Source of the DNA: an uncultured Clostridia bacterium
Lineage (GTDB): Bacteria; Bacillota; Clostridia; Christensenellales; Borkfalkiaceae
NCBI GenBank assembly: GCA_947175325.1
Contig: CAMWME010000012.1
Coordinates: 1 to 44,439 of the forward strand
Direction of reading: 5' to 3'
DNA: 44,439 nt
Below are positions 15,501 to 23,917 of the stretch, piece after piece. The notes below the pieces were generated by a model. The model ran no database searches and was not told the origin of the DNA. It saw nothing but the letters and a program-made list of their open reading frames with translations. Within the stretch, counting starts at the first letter, position 1. Every line of letters begins with the position of its first letter. The translations under genes and the position numbers were made by a program.

Positions 15501-16505
15501 ATGGATACCGGAATTTTAATTATAATAATAGTGTTGTCGGTCGTAGTTTTTATCGACCTCTTGTTTTTTATCCTCGCTTCCGTCTGTAACGGAATTGCCT
15601 TCGGTAAGCGCGGAGATAAAAACCCGCTTTTAAAGTATTTCACGGCAGAAGATTTTAACCTTACAACCCAGCCCGTAACGGTTGAAGGCGAGGGCGGGGC
15701 GCTTAGAGGTTATATTTACACAAGCGCAAGCGTGCAAGACAACGGCAAGCTTATAGTTTTCTGTCACGGAATGGGACCCGGGCATATCGCATACACCACG
15801 GAAATTGCCTATTTCTGCAACTGCGGATACACCGTTCTTGCAGTCGACAACTACGGTTGCAACCTATCCGACGGCAAAAATATTAGGGGCATGTATTCGG
15901 GCGCGCTGTCCACCATACGCGTCATAGACTTTGCCCGCACCGACGAAAGGCTTAAAGACAAGCCGCTGTATCTCGTGGGGCACAGCTGGGGCGGGTATTC
16001 CGCGCTTTGCGCCTCCGCCGAAAGAAAGGTTGATAAAGTGGTTGCAATAAGCGCGCCGTCGGTGCCTTCTAACGTCATTTGGCAGTACCTCGCAAAAATA
16101 ATGCCCAAGCCTATCGCGGCGTTTATCTCATACTTCGTTACGATTACTTATTGCTTTAAGTTTAAAGGGAAGGGTAACACCAACGCGGCTAAGTGTGCAA
16201 GCGCAAACGGCGTGCCTACGCTGCTTATTCAAGGCGATAAAGACGAGGTGGTCGGTAAGTCCGTTGCGGCCTACTACGAGGCGAACGGCGGGAATATAAC
16301 TAAGCACCTTGCCGAGGGCAAGGCACATAACCCGTACAATACGGTTGCCGCAGAGGAAAAGCTTGCCGAGCTTCAAACCGCGCTTATCAATTCCCCCAAG
16401 ATGAGCGAGGGCGAAAAGTACAGATTTTTCGACGGCTTCGACTTCAAAGCCGCCACTGAAGAGGACGAAGAAGTAATGAAAGTTATTTCCGACTTTTTAA
16501 ATTAA
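15501..16505 (+). CDS. Membrane-anchored alpha/beta hydrolase
   Basis: A 334-residue serine hydrolase of the alpha/beta fold. A hydrophobic anchor occupies about 5-30. The fold shows VFCHGMGPG as the oxyanion HG turn, AVDNYGC, the nucleophile elbow GHSWGG with Ser162, LLIQGDKDEV with the acidic residue and GKAHNPYN with the His. The substrate is unknown; esterase or thioesterase activity is typical. The start follows a hairpin by about 10 nt and has no ribosome site, so either the ATG is read inefficiently or the true start lies a little further in. A strong terminator follows at 16522. Confidence 0.85.
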   Translation: MDTGILIIIIVLSVVVFIDLLFFILASVCNGIAFGKRGDKNPLLKYFTAEDFNLTTQPVTVEGEGGALRGYIYTSASVQDNGKLIVFCHGMGPGHIAYTTEIAYFCNCGYTVLAVDNYGCNLSDGKNIRGMYSGALSTIRVIDFARTDERLKDKPLYLVGHSWGGYSALCASAERKVDKVVAISAPSVPSNVIWQYLAKIMPKPIAAFISYFVTITYCFKFKGKGNTNAAKCASANGVPTLLIQGDKDEVVGKSVAAYYEANGGNITKHLAEGKAHNPYNTVAAEEKLAELQTALINSPKMSEGEKYRFFDGFDFKAATEEDEEVMKVISDFLN

Positions 16506-16521
16506 ATTGAATAAAATATAT

Positions 16522-16550
16522 CCCCCGCGATTATTCGCGGGGGATTTTTT
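16522..16550 (+). terminator. Intrinsic terminator between hydrolase and nifJ
   Basis: A perfect 9-bp stem CCCCCGCGA/TCGCGGGGG with a TTAT loop, then ATTTTTT. On the opposite strand it is followed by ATATATTTTATT, so it may also end the nifJ transcript. Confidence 0.88.
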
Positions 16551-16552
16551 AC

Positions 16553-16616
16553 GCCTTAACGCGGCAAACGCTTTTATATTACGTTTGATATGTGATTAGT
16601 CTGTATGCGGTAAGGC
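16553..16616. other. Nested inverted repeats in the gap between hydrolase and nifJ
   Basis: GCCTTAACGC (16553-16562) pairs with GCGGTAAGGC (16607-16616) with one mismatch, and inside it CAAACG (16565-16570) faces CGTTTG (16582-16587). The 64-nt stretch is downstream of nifJ on the minus strand and lies between two convergent genes. It may be a 3' UTR structure; no known RNA family is recognised. Confidence 0.4.
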
Positions 16617-16649
16617 AATTAAGATACCCGCCCGCAGCGGCCCGCTGCC

Positions 16650-19600
16650 TTATTCTTTGCCGGCAAGCTTCTTGTAGCCTTCAAGCCTTGCCTTAGCGGA
16701 TTCTTCCGTTCTCTGGAATAAGTCTTTCGCAACTTCCTCGCCTTGGGTCTTAACGAGTGAAGCGTATCTGGTTTCGCCCGCAAGGAACGCTTGGTAATCA
16801 CCCGTAGGGTCTTTACTGTCAAGCGTGAATACTTCGCCGTTGGGGTTGTATCTGTAAAGCTGCCAGTAGCCGCAGTCAACTGCCGCCTTCTGTTCAAGCT
16901 GGCTCTTCGTCATATTGATACCGTGGTTGATGCAAGGTGCATACGCGATAATAAGCGAAGGCCCGTGGTAAGCTTCAGCCTCGGCCAAAGCCTTAAGAAG
17001 TTGAGCGGGGTTAGAGCCCATCGCAACTTGTGCAACGTAAACGTATCCGTAGGACTTAGCAATCATGCCCAAATCCTTCTTCTTAATTCTCTTGCCCGCG
17101 GAAGCGAACTTAGCAACTGCGCCGATGTTGGTTGACTTGGAAGCTTGACCGCCGGTGTTGGAGTAAACTTCGGTATCGAGAACGAGTACGTTTACGTCCT
17201 CACCGCTTGCAAGCACGTGGTCCAAACCGCCGTAACCGATATCGTAAGCCCAGCCGTCGCCGCCGAAAATCCAAATGGACTTCTTAGCAAGGCAGTCTTT
17301 ATCGGCAAGGATTTCTTTAACGAGCACGTCAGCCTCGCAGCCGCAGTCGTTGCACTGTTCAAGTGCCGCAACGAGCTCTGCGGAAGCCTTCTTTGAAGGT
17401 TCTCTGTTGTCGAATGCTTTAAGGTAATTCTGGCAAAGCTTCTTGCCTTCGCCGCCCCAAAGCTCAGCGAGTTTTGCAACCTTTTCTTTTATTGCGTTTC
17501 TTCTTGCAGAGTAAGCAAGGTTCATGCCGTAGCCGAATTCTGCGTTATCTTCGAAGAGGGAGTTAGCCCAAGCGGGTCCGTGTCCTTTCTTGTTAGTGGT
17601 GTAAGGGCAAGTAGGTGAAGAACCGCCGTAAATCGACGAGCAACCCGTTGCGTTCGCAACTACCATATCCTCGCCGAAGAGCTGGGTGATAACCTTAACG
17701 TAAGGGGTCTCGCCGCAGCCCGCGCACGCGCCGGAGAACTCAAAGAGAGGTGTAGCGAATTGGCAACCCTTAACGGTTTCTTTCTTGAACTTGGAGGTGT
17801 CAGCTTCGGGAAGCTCAACGGTGTATTCCCAGTTTTCAGCTTCGCCCTTTTCAAGGGATTCTGCAAGGGGAATCATCTTAATTGCGCCGCCGTCCTTAAC
17901 GGGACATACGGTAGCGCACACGCCGCAACCCATACAGTCAAGGGGTGAAACTTGCATCTTGTACTCGTAGCCGGGTAAGCCGATAGCCGCCTTGCCTACA
18001 AGCGTTGCGGGCTTTTCGGAACCGTCGGCAATAAGTGCGGGTCTTAAGCATGCGTGAGGGCATACGAACGAGCAGGTGCCGCACTGTATGCACTTGTCAA
18101 TTATAATTTCGGGAACGAGAACGGCAACGCCGCGCTTTTCGTACTTGGTCGTGCCCGTAGGAACGTGTCCGTCTGCATTGAACTGCGAAGACTTAAGCTT
18201 GTCGCCTTCAAGGTAAAGGATAGGCTTGATAATTTCTTGATAGTACTTGTTATCGGCACCCTTAACCATTTCAGCGCCCGTCTTAGCTTTCGCCCAAGCC
18301 GCGGGAACTTCTATTTTAATAAGGTTGTCGCCCGCTGCGGAATCTATTGCGTTGTAGTTCATTTGAACGACAGCGTCGCCCTTTCTGCCGAACGATTTCT
18401 TAGCCATGTACTTCATATAGTCGATAGCTTGCTCGTAAGGCATAATCTGGGGATTAACGCGGAAGAACGCGGACTGTAAAATGGTGTTGGTTCTGCCCTT
18501 AAGTCCAAGCTCGCCGGCAATCTTGATAGCGTCGATAACGTAAAGGTTGATGTGCTTTTTCGCAATATCTTGCTTAACCTTTGCGGGAAGGAAGTCTTCC
18601 AAAGCTTCAACCGTAGTTGCGTTGGTGTTGATAAGGAAGGTGCCGCCTTCTTTAATGTCGCCCGTCATATCGTAACGAGTTACGTAAGAGGGGTTGGAGC
18701 ACTGTACGAAGTCCGCGCTGTCGATTAAGTATTCGGACTGAATGGGAGTGTCGCCGAAACGGAGGTGTGAAACGGTGATACCGCCCGATTTCTTCGAATC
18801 GTAGAAGAAGTACGCTTGCGCGTGTTTTTCCGTATGGTCGCCGATAATCTTAATCGAGTTCTTGTTCGCGCCAACCGTACCGTCGGAGCCGAGGCCGTAG
18901 AACTTGCAGCTCGTCGAGCCCGCGGGTGCGGCGTCAAACTTCTCCGAGAAGTTCAAGGAGGAGTTCGTTACGTCCTCGTAAATACCGATGGTGAAGTGGT
19001 TCTTCGGCTTGTCCTTCTCTAAGTTCTTGTAAACTGCAAGCACCATCGAAGGGGTGAACTCTTTCGAGCCTAAGCCGTATCTGCCGCCTACGACCTTAAC
19101 GCCCTCAACGCCCTTTTCCAAAAGTGCGGAGCATACGTCAAGGTACAAAGGCTCGCCAAGGGAACCGGGTTCCTTCGTTCTGTCAAGAACTGCAATCTTT
19201 GTAGCGGTCTTGGGAATAGCCTTTACGAACGCGCTTGCAACGAAAGGTCTGTAAAGACGAACCTTGATAAGTCCGTACTTGTGCCCCATCGTGTTAAGCT
19301 TGTTAATTGATTCTTCAATGGTTTCGCAAGCCGAACCCATACAAACGATAACTTGTTCAGCGTCTTTAGCACCAACGTAGTCGAAAAGGTGATATTTTCT
19401 TCCGCAGTGTGCAGAAACTACGTCCATCATCTTCTGAACGATAGCGGGGGTAGCTTCGTAGTAGCTGTTCGCCGTTTCTCTGTTCTGGAAGTAGGTATCG
19501 CCGTTCTGTGCAGTACCTTTCTGAATGGGGTGCTCGGGGTTCAACGCGCGGGACTTGAAGTCCGCAACGTCAGCGGCAATGCCTACCTCGTCGCAAATAT

Positions 19601-20183
19601 CTCTGATTTCCTTGTAGTCGTCAGTGTCGTCCCAAACGTCGATTTTAGCAACCTCGTGGCTCGTTCTGAAGCCGTCGAAGAAGTTAATAAAGGGAACTTT
19701 GGATTTCAAAGTTGAAAGGTGTGCAACGAGCGCTAAGTCCATAACCTCTTGTACGGAGCCGTCGCAAAGCATTGCAAAACCCGTCTGGCGGCAAGCCATA
19801 ACGTCGGCGTGGTCGCCGAAAATGTTCAAGGAGTGTGCCGCAAGTGCGCGCGCCGAAACGTGCATTACCATAGGCATCAACTCGCCCGAAATCTTGTACA
19901 TGTTGGGAATCATTAATAAAAGTCCCTGCGAAGCGGTGTAGGTCGTCGTCAACGCGCCCGCGCAAAGCGAACCGTGAACTGCGCCCGCAGCGCCACCTTC
20001 AGATTGCATTTCTGCAATTCTTACCTTCTGACCCCACATGTTGGTTCTGCCCGCCGTTGCCCATTCGTCCGCAACTTCCGCCATAGGGGAAGAGGGGGTG
20101 ATGGGGTAAATTGCGGCTACTTCCGAAAAGGCGTACGCAACGTGGCTTGCGGCGGTATTACCGTCGATAGTCAACTTTTTCAT
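16650..20183 (-). CDS. nifJ: Pyruvate:ferredoxin (flavodoxin) oxidoreductase
   Basis: Single-chain PFOR of 1177 residues, which converts pyruvate and CoA to acetyl-CoA, CO2 and reduced ferredoxin. The N-terminal domain has AAIYPITPSSPMAE for pyruvate/thiamine binding; a CoA-binding/gamma part follows; two 4Fe-4S ferredoxin motifs CIQCGTCSFVCPHAC and CMGCGVCATVCP lie in the middle; the C-terminal thiamine domain has CAGCGETPY, NATGCSSIYG, GGDGWAYDIGYGG and SNTGGQASKST, and the proximal cluster Cys in CNDCGC. All domains are intact. I chose ATG 20183 with GGAGG 7 nt upstream rather than the TTG one codon earlier. A consensus promoter and a palindrome at the start point precede it. Confidence 0.98.
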   Translation of the reverse strand: MKKLTIDGNTAASHVAYAFSEVAAIYPITPSSPMAEVADEWATAGRTNMWGQKVRIAEMQSEGGAAGAVHGSLCAGALTTTYTASQGLLLMIPNMYKISGELMPMVMHVSARALAAHSLNIFGDHADVMACRQTGFAMLCDGSVQEVMDLALVAHLSTLKSKVPFINFFDGFRTSHEVAKIDVWDDTDDYKEIRDICDEVGIAADVADFKSRALNPEHPIQKGTAQNGDTYFQNRETANSYYEATPAIVQKMMDVVSAHCGRKYHLFDYVGAKDAEQVIVCMGSACETIEESINKLNTMGHKYGLIKVRLYRPFVASAFVKAIPKTATKIAVLDRTKEPGSLGEPLYLDVCSALLEKGVEGVKVVGGRYGLGSKEFTPSMVLAVYKNLEKDKPKNHFTIGIYEDVTNSSLNFSEKFDAAPAGSTSCKFYGLGSDGTVGANKNSIKIIGDHTEKHAQAYFFYDSKKSGGITVSHLRFGDTPIQSEYLIDSADFVQCSNPSYVTRYDMTGDIKEGGTFLINTNATTVEALEDFLPAKVKQDIAKKHINLYVIDAIKIAGELGLKGRTNTILQSAFFRVNPQIMPYEQAIDYMKYMAKKSFGRKGDAVVQMNYNAIDSAAGDNLIKIEVPAAWAKAKTGAEMVKGADNKYYQEIIKPILYLEGDKLKSSQFNADGHVPTGTTKYEKRGVAVLVPEIIIDKCIQCGTCSFVCPHACLRPALIADGSEKPATLVGKAAIGLPGYEYKMQVSPLDCMGCGVCATVCPVKDGGAIKMIPLAESLEKGEAENWEYTVELPEADTSKFKKETVKGCQFATPLFEFSGACAGCGETPYVKVITQLFGEDMVVANATGCSSIYGGSSPTCPYTTNKKGHGPAWANSLFEDNAEFGYGMNLAYSARRNAIKEKVAKLAELWGGEGKKLCQNYLKAFDNREPSKKASAELVAALEQCNDCGCEADVLVKEILADKDCLAKKSIWIFGGDGWAYDIGYGGLDHVLASGEDVNVLVLDTEVYSNTGGQASKSTNIGAVAKFASAGKRIKKKDLGMIAKSYGYVYVAQVAMGSNPAQLLKALAEAEAYHGPSLIIAYAPCINHGINMTKSQLEQKAAVDCGYWQLYRYNPNGEVFTLDSKDPTGDYQAFLAGETRYASLVKTQGEEVAKDLFQRTEESAKARLEGYKKLAGKE

Positions 20184-20223
20184 CAAAAAACCTCCGTTTT
20201 ATAAATAATTATTTTTAGTGTCG

Positions 20224-20242
20224 AGTGTGGTAAAACCACACT
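20224..20242. promoter_or_regulatory. Palindrome at the nifJ transcription start, candidate operator
   Basis: AGTGTGG-TAAAA-CCACACT, 7-bp perfect arms, overlaps the predicted start point (near 20242) of the nifJ promoter. It could bind a repressor or form a hairpin at the extreme 5' end of the mRNA that protects it. It does not match the usual clostridial Rex site. Confidence 0.5.
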
Positions 20243-20248
20243 TACATT

Positions 20249-20277
20249 ATTATATAACACAAAATCGGGCTTGTCAA
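20249..20277 (-). promoter_or_regulatory. Consensus sigma-A promoter of nifJ
   Basis: TTGACA (20277-20272), 17 bp, TATAAT (20254-20249) on the minus strand, a perfect match. The leader to ATG 20183 is about 60 nt. Confidence 0.9.
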
Positions 20278-20330
20278 TATCGGCAAAGACTTTGAATAGA
20301 AAAATTTTTACTGATTTTCACACTATTTTG

Positions 20331-20359
20331 TTGTGCAAAGCAAGTTTATTTGGTATAAT
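20331..20359 (+). promoter_or_regulatory. Extended -10 promoter of ecfA-ecfT-truA
   Basis: TTGTGC (20331-20336), 17 bp ending in TGG, TATAAT (20354-20359). The leader to ATG 20393 would be about 27 nt without a clear ribosome site. Confidence 0.75.
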
Positions 20360-20392
20360 TTACCGTGAATTTATTTAAAAGAAATCGACTGT

Positions 20393-22237
20393 ATGTGTAA
20401 AGATTACATTATCGAGTGTGAAAACGTAAAATTTTCTTACCCCGACAGCGGCGTTTACGCAGTAAACGGCGTGTCTTTAAAATTGAAGCGGGGTGAGTTT
20501 TTATCCGTAATCGGGCATAACGGCAGCGGCAAGTCTACTCTTGCCCGCCTTTTGAACGGTCTTTTGGATGCGGACGAAGGCAAAATCACGGTACTCGGTA
20601 TGGACATTGCCGAAGGCAAAAACGCAGTCGAAATCAGAAAGCACGTAGGCGTAGTTTTCCAAAACCCCGATAATCAAATGGTTGCCTCCATCGTTGAGGA
20701 CGACGTAGCTTTCGGCCCCGAAAACATAGGCGTTGAAAGGGAGGAAATAGGCAACCGCATAGGCTGGGCGTTGAAAGCCGTGGGAATGGAGGAGTTCCGC
20801 ACTTCTACCCCAGCAAGACTTTCGGGCGGGCAAAAGCAAAGAATCGCCGTTGCGGGCGTACTCGCCATAAAACCCGACGTTTTAATTTTGGACGAGTCCA
20901 CCGCAATGCTTGACCCCAAGGGCAGACGCGAAGTTATAGAGGTAGTCAAAAAGCTTAACAAAGAAGAGGGGATGACGATTATACTCATCACCCACTTTAT
21001 GGAAGAAGCGTTGCTTGCCGACAGAACTATCGTTATGAACAAGGGCGAAATCGCCTTAGAGGGCACTCCCGAAGAAATTTTCACAAGCGGCGAAACGCTT
21101 GAAACTTTCAATTTATCCTTACCCCGAACGAGCGTTATTTCCGAAAATCTTCGCAAAGCGGGTATGGAAATTAAGAACGTTTTACGCCCCGAAGAGCTTG
21201 CCGAAGAAATCAACAAAAACTTCGTTAGTTGCGGCATATATGTGGGGCAATCGTCAAATTGTGAAGAAAAATCCGTTGAAAGTACCCACGAATGGGATGT
21301 AGACGTCAAGGACTTAACTTTCACTTATTCCAAAAAATCGCCGTTTGCAACTAAGGCATTAAAGGGAGTTAACCTTCATATCGACGAAGGCGAGTTTTTC
21401 GGAATAATCGGACACACCGGCAGCGGCAAATCAACGCTAATTCAGCACCTTAACGCACTTATAAAACTCCCTCAAGCGCAGAAAAGATATAGAAAACCCA
21501 AGGCTAAAAAAGGTCAGCCTACCCCCGTTATTTCGCATATATCCGTGGGGCAATTCGATTTAGGCAGTAAAAAATGCGACTTTAAAGCACTGCGGGCAAG
21601 CGTCGGTATGGTCTTTCAGTATCCCGAATATCAGCTTTTTGCGGAATCCGTTTTTGCGGACGTTGCCTTCGGCCTTAAAAATTTTAAAAAAGGAATTTCC
21701 AAAGAGGAAATTGAAGAAGCCGTAAAGCAAAGTATAGAAATCGTCGGGCTTAACTACGAAGAAGTAAAGGACAAATCCCCCTTCGATTTGTCTGGCGGAC
21801 AGAAGCGCCGCGTTGCAATCGCCGGCGTTATCGTAACCAAACCGCAGATTTTAATTTTGGACGAGCCCGCCGCTGGACTTGACCCCAAGGGCAAAAACGA
21901 AATTATGGAGCTTTTGCACAAGCTCCACCGCGAGTGGTGCAAAACCGTAATTATCGTTTCCCACGATATGGACGAGGTTGCCGACAACTGCACCAAAGCG
22001 TGCGTAATTGCCGAAGGACAAGTTTTCGCTTGCGACGCGCCTTACAAACTTTTTAAGCGCGCGGACGAGCTTAAAGCGTTGGGGCTTGATATTCCCCTAA
22101 CCGCAAAAATTGCCCAAGGGCTTGCAAAAAACGGAATAATTATCGACAGTGACTGCACCGTTTCCGACTTTTCGGAAAAGGTTATAGAAGTTTATTCTCG
22201 CGGCAAATCCGTGAACGGAGGTGAAGTCGATGCTTAA
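20393..22237 (+). CDS. ecfA: Energy-coupling factor transporter ATPase, EcfA1-EcfA2 fusion
   Basis: Both ATPase subunits of the ECF vitamin/metal transporter in one 614-residue chain. Half 1 (about 5-245) has Walker A GHNGSGKST (41-49), Q-loop FQNPDNQM, signature LSGGQ (143-147) and LILDEST. Half 2 (about 302-590) has GHTGSGKST (340-348), FQYPEYQLF, LSGGQ (466-470) and LILDEP. A linker of roughly 50 residues (250-300) joins them, and half 2 carries a short basic insertion at about 360-378 after the Walker A helix. In most Bacillota ecfA1 and ecfA2 are separate genes before ecfT; here ecfT follows with an 8-nt overlap. No substrate-binding S component is in the window, so this is a shared group II module. 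Confidence 0.93.
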   Translation: MCKDYIIECENVKFSYPDSGVYAVNGVSLKLKRGEFLSVIGHNGSGKSTLARLLNGLLDADEGKITVLGMDIAEGKNAVEIRKHVGVVFQNPDNQMVASIVEDDVAFGPENIGVEREEIGNRIGWALKAVGMEEFRTSTPARLSGGQKQRIAVAGVLAIKPDVLILDESTAMLDPKGRREVIEVVKKLNKEEGMTIILITHFMEEALLADRTIVMNKGEIALEGTPEEIFTSGETLETFNLSLPRTSVISENLRKAGMEIKNVLRPEELAEEINKNFVSCGIYVGQSSNCEEKSVESTHEWDVDVKDLTFTYSKKSPFATKALKGVNLHIDEGEFFGIIGHTGSGKSTLIQHLNALIKLPQAQKRYRKPKAKKGQPTPVISHISVGQFDLGSKKCDFKALRASVGMVFQYPEYQLFAESVFADVAFGLKNFKKGISKEEIEEAVKQSIEIVGLNYEEVKDKSPFDLSGGQKRRVAIAGVIVTKPQILILDEPAAGLDPKGKNEIMELLHKLHREWCKTVIIVSHDMDEVADNCTKACVIAEGQVFACDAPYKLFKRADELKALGLDIPLTAKIAQGLAKNGIIIDSDCTVSDFSEKVIEVYSRGKSVNGGEVDA

Positions 22238-23075
22238 CGACGTAACCTTCGGGCAATTTTACCCCACGCAGTCCTTCGTTCACAAGCTTGACCCGCGAAT
22301 AAAGCTACTTGGGCTTATCGCGTTTATAGTTTTGCTGTTCGTCGCAAACAATTTCTATTCGTTGCTTGCCGTTGCGCTCATTATCTGCATAGCAATAGCG
22401 GCGGCGCGAGTTCCTTTCGGCAGAGTTTTGCGTTCAGTAAAGGGAATTTTAGTTATTCTCGTATTTACGGCGGTTTTGAATCTGTTTTTCCACGGCGGAG
22501 AAATAGTCTACGCCGAGTGGTGGATAATAAAAATCACCCGAGAGGGAATAATTTTTACCGTATTTTTCATTTTAAGGCTGTTCTTCCTTGTTATGGCTTC
22601 GTCCGTTCTCACCTTAACGACCACGCCCGTGGCGCTTACCGATGGCATTGAAAGCCTTTTAAAACCCTTAAAATATATAAAATTCCCCGTACACGAGCTT
22701 GCGCTGATAATGTCAATCGCCTTGCGGTTTATTCCCACGTTGATTGACGAAACCAACCGCATCATTTCCGCCCAAAAGGCGAGGGGGGCAGACTTCGAAA
22801 GCGGCAATATTTTCAAAAGAATTAAAGCGATAGTGCCCATCTTAATCCCGCTGCTCATAAGCGCGTTTAGGCGCGCGGACGAGCTTGGCGACGCAATGGA
22901 CGCAAGGTGCTATTCAAGCTCTAAAAACAGAACAAAATACAAAAATTTAAAGCTCGGCTGGCGTGATTTAGTTGCCTTTTTGACCTTAGCCGCGCTCATT
23001 GCGGGCGTAGTGCTTTTCAATATTTATTGCGCGGATATCCTTCCGCAGTTCTACGAGTATATAAAATTAAGCTAA
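22230..23075 (+). CDS. ecfT: Energy-coupling factor transmembrane protein EcfT
   Basis: The membrane scaffold that links S components to the EcfA ATPases. The 281-residue protein starts with GQFYPTQSFVHKLDPRIK, the usual EcfT opening, then has five or so membrane segments. The coupling helices carry the expected short motifs: ARGADFE in the ARG-type first motif and ADELGDAMDARCY in the second. I chose ATG 22230 with GGAGGTGA upstream; a GTG at 22221 lies on that ribosome site. It overlaps ecfA by 8 nt, and its stop overlaps the truA start (TAATG), so ecfA-ecfT-truA is one translationally coupled operon. Confidence 0.94.
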   Translation: MLNDVTFGQFYPTQSFVHKLDPRIKLLGLIAFIVLLFVANNFYSLLAVALIICIAIAAARVPFGRVLRSVKGILVILVFTAVLNLFFHGGEIVYAEWWIIKITREGIIFTVFFILRLFFLVMASSVLTLTTTPVALTDGIESLLKPLKYIKFPVHELALIMSIALRFIPTLIDETNRIISAQKARGADFESGNIFKRIKAIVPILIPLLISAFRRADELGDAMDARCYSSSKNRTKYKNLKLGWRDLVAFLTLAALIAGVVLFNIYCADILPQFYEYIKLS

Positions 23076-23836
23076 TGAGATACGTGATACTTCTTGCCTA
23101 CGACGGAACGGATTACGGCGGCTGGCAGATACAAAAAAATTCAATAACCGTTCAAGAAAAGCTTGAAGAAGCGTGTGAAAAAGTTTTCGGCGTTAGAACC
23201 ACGGTTACCGCAAGCGGTAGGACGGACAGCGGCGTTCACGCGGCGGGGCAAGTGTGCCACTTCGATGCGGAAACTACTATCCCCGCAGAGAAAATTGCGG
23301 ACGTTTTAAACCGTTTTCTTCCCGCAGATATTTCGGTTTTAGAGTCCGCTGCCGCACCCGAAAACTTCGACGCAAACCGCAGTGCAAAAAGAAAAACTTA
23401 TTGCTACAAATTCTACTTGGCGGACCGAAGAAACCCTTTAAAAGACAGATTTTCCGTATGGGTAAAAAATCCCGTAGATATAGCGAAACTCCAACATATA
23501 TCGGGGTCTTTCGTCGGAAAGCACGATTTTAAGGCGTACTGTAAAAGCGGTTCGCAAGTCAAAACTACCGTGCGCGAAGTTTACTCGGTTGACGTCGTTA
23601 CAAAGAAAAACGACTTGTCCACCGACGTTGAAATTCACGTCTGCGGCGGCGGGTTTTTATACAATATGGTGCGTACCATTGCGGGCACTATGATTAACTT
23701 TGCAGAAGGCAGTTTATCAGAGGAAGAAATAGCCCGCTCCCTCAGTGAAGGCGATAGGGAAGCAGTTGGCAGAACTATGCCCGCAAAGGGCTTGACGCTT
23801 GAAAAAGTTGAGTACGGTATTCAGCTTTTTAAGTGA
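23075..23836 (+). CDS. truA: tRNA pseudouridine synthase A
   Basis: Makes pseudouridine at positions 38-40 of the tRNA anticodon arm. The 253-residue product starts with RYVILLAYDGTDYGGWQIQ and has the catalytic Asp in ASGRTDSGVHA, then FLPADISV, AKRKTYCYKF and the C-terminal GGGFLYNMVRTIAGTM. The ATG shares one base with the stop of ecfT. An upstream in-frame TTG at 23027 would add residues that do not belong to the family. The ecfAAT-truA order is common in Bacillota, often followed by ribosomal proteins L13 and S9, which are not seen here. Confidence 0.96.
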   Translation: MRYVILLAYDGTDYGGWQIQKNSITVQEKLEEACEKVFGVRTTVTASGRTDSGVHAAGQVCHFDAETTIPAEKIADVLNRFLPADISVLESAAAPENFDANRSAKRKTYCYKFYLADRRNPLKDRFSVWVKNPVDIAKLQHISGSFVGKHDFKAYCKSGSQVKTTVREVYSVDVVTKKNDLSTDVEIHVCGGGFLYNMVRTIAGTMINFAEGSLSEEEIARSLSEGDREAVGRTMPAKGLTLEKVEYGIQLFK

Positions 23837-23917
23837 ATTTTTTAACAAGCTTTTCACAAACTGATTTTAATTTTAACATTTAACACATATATAATTTTAT
23901 AACCCAATAGGTGGATT

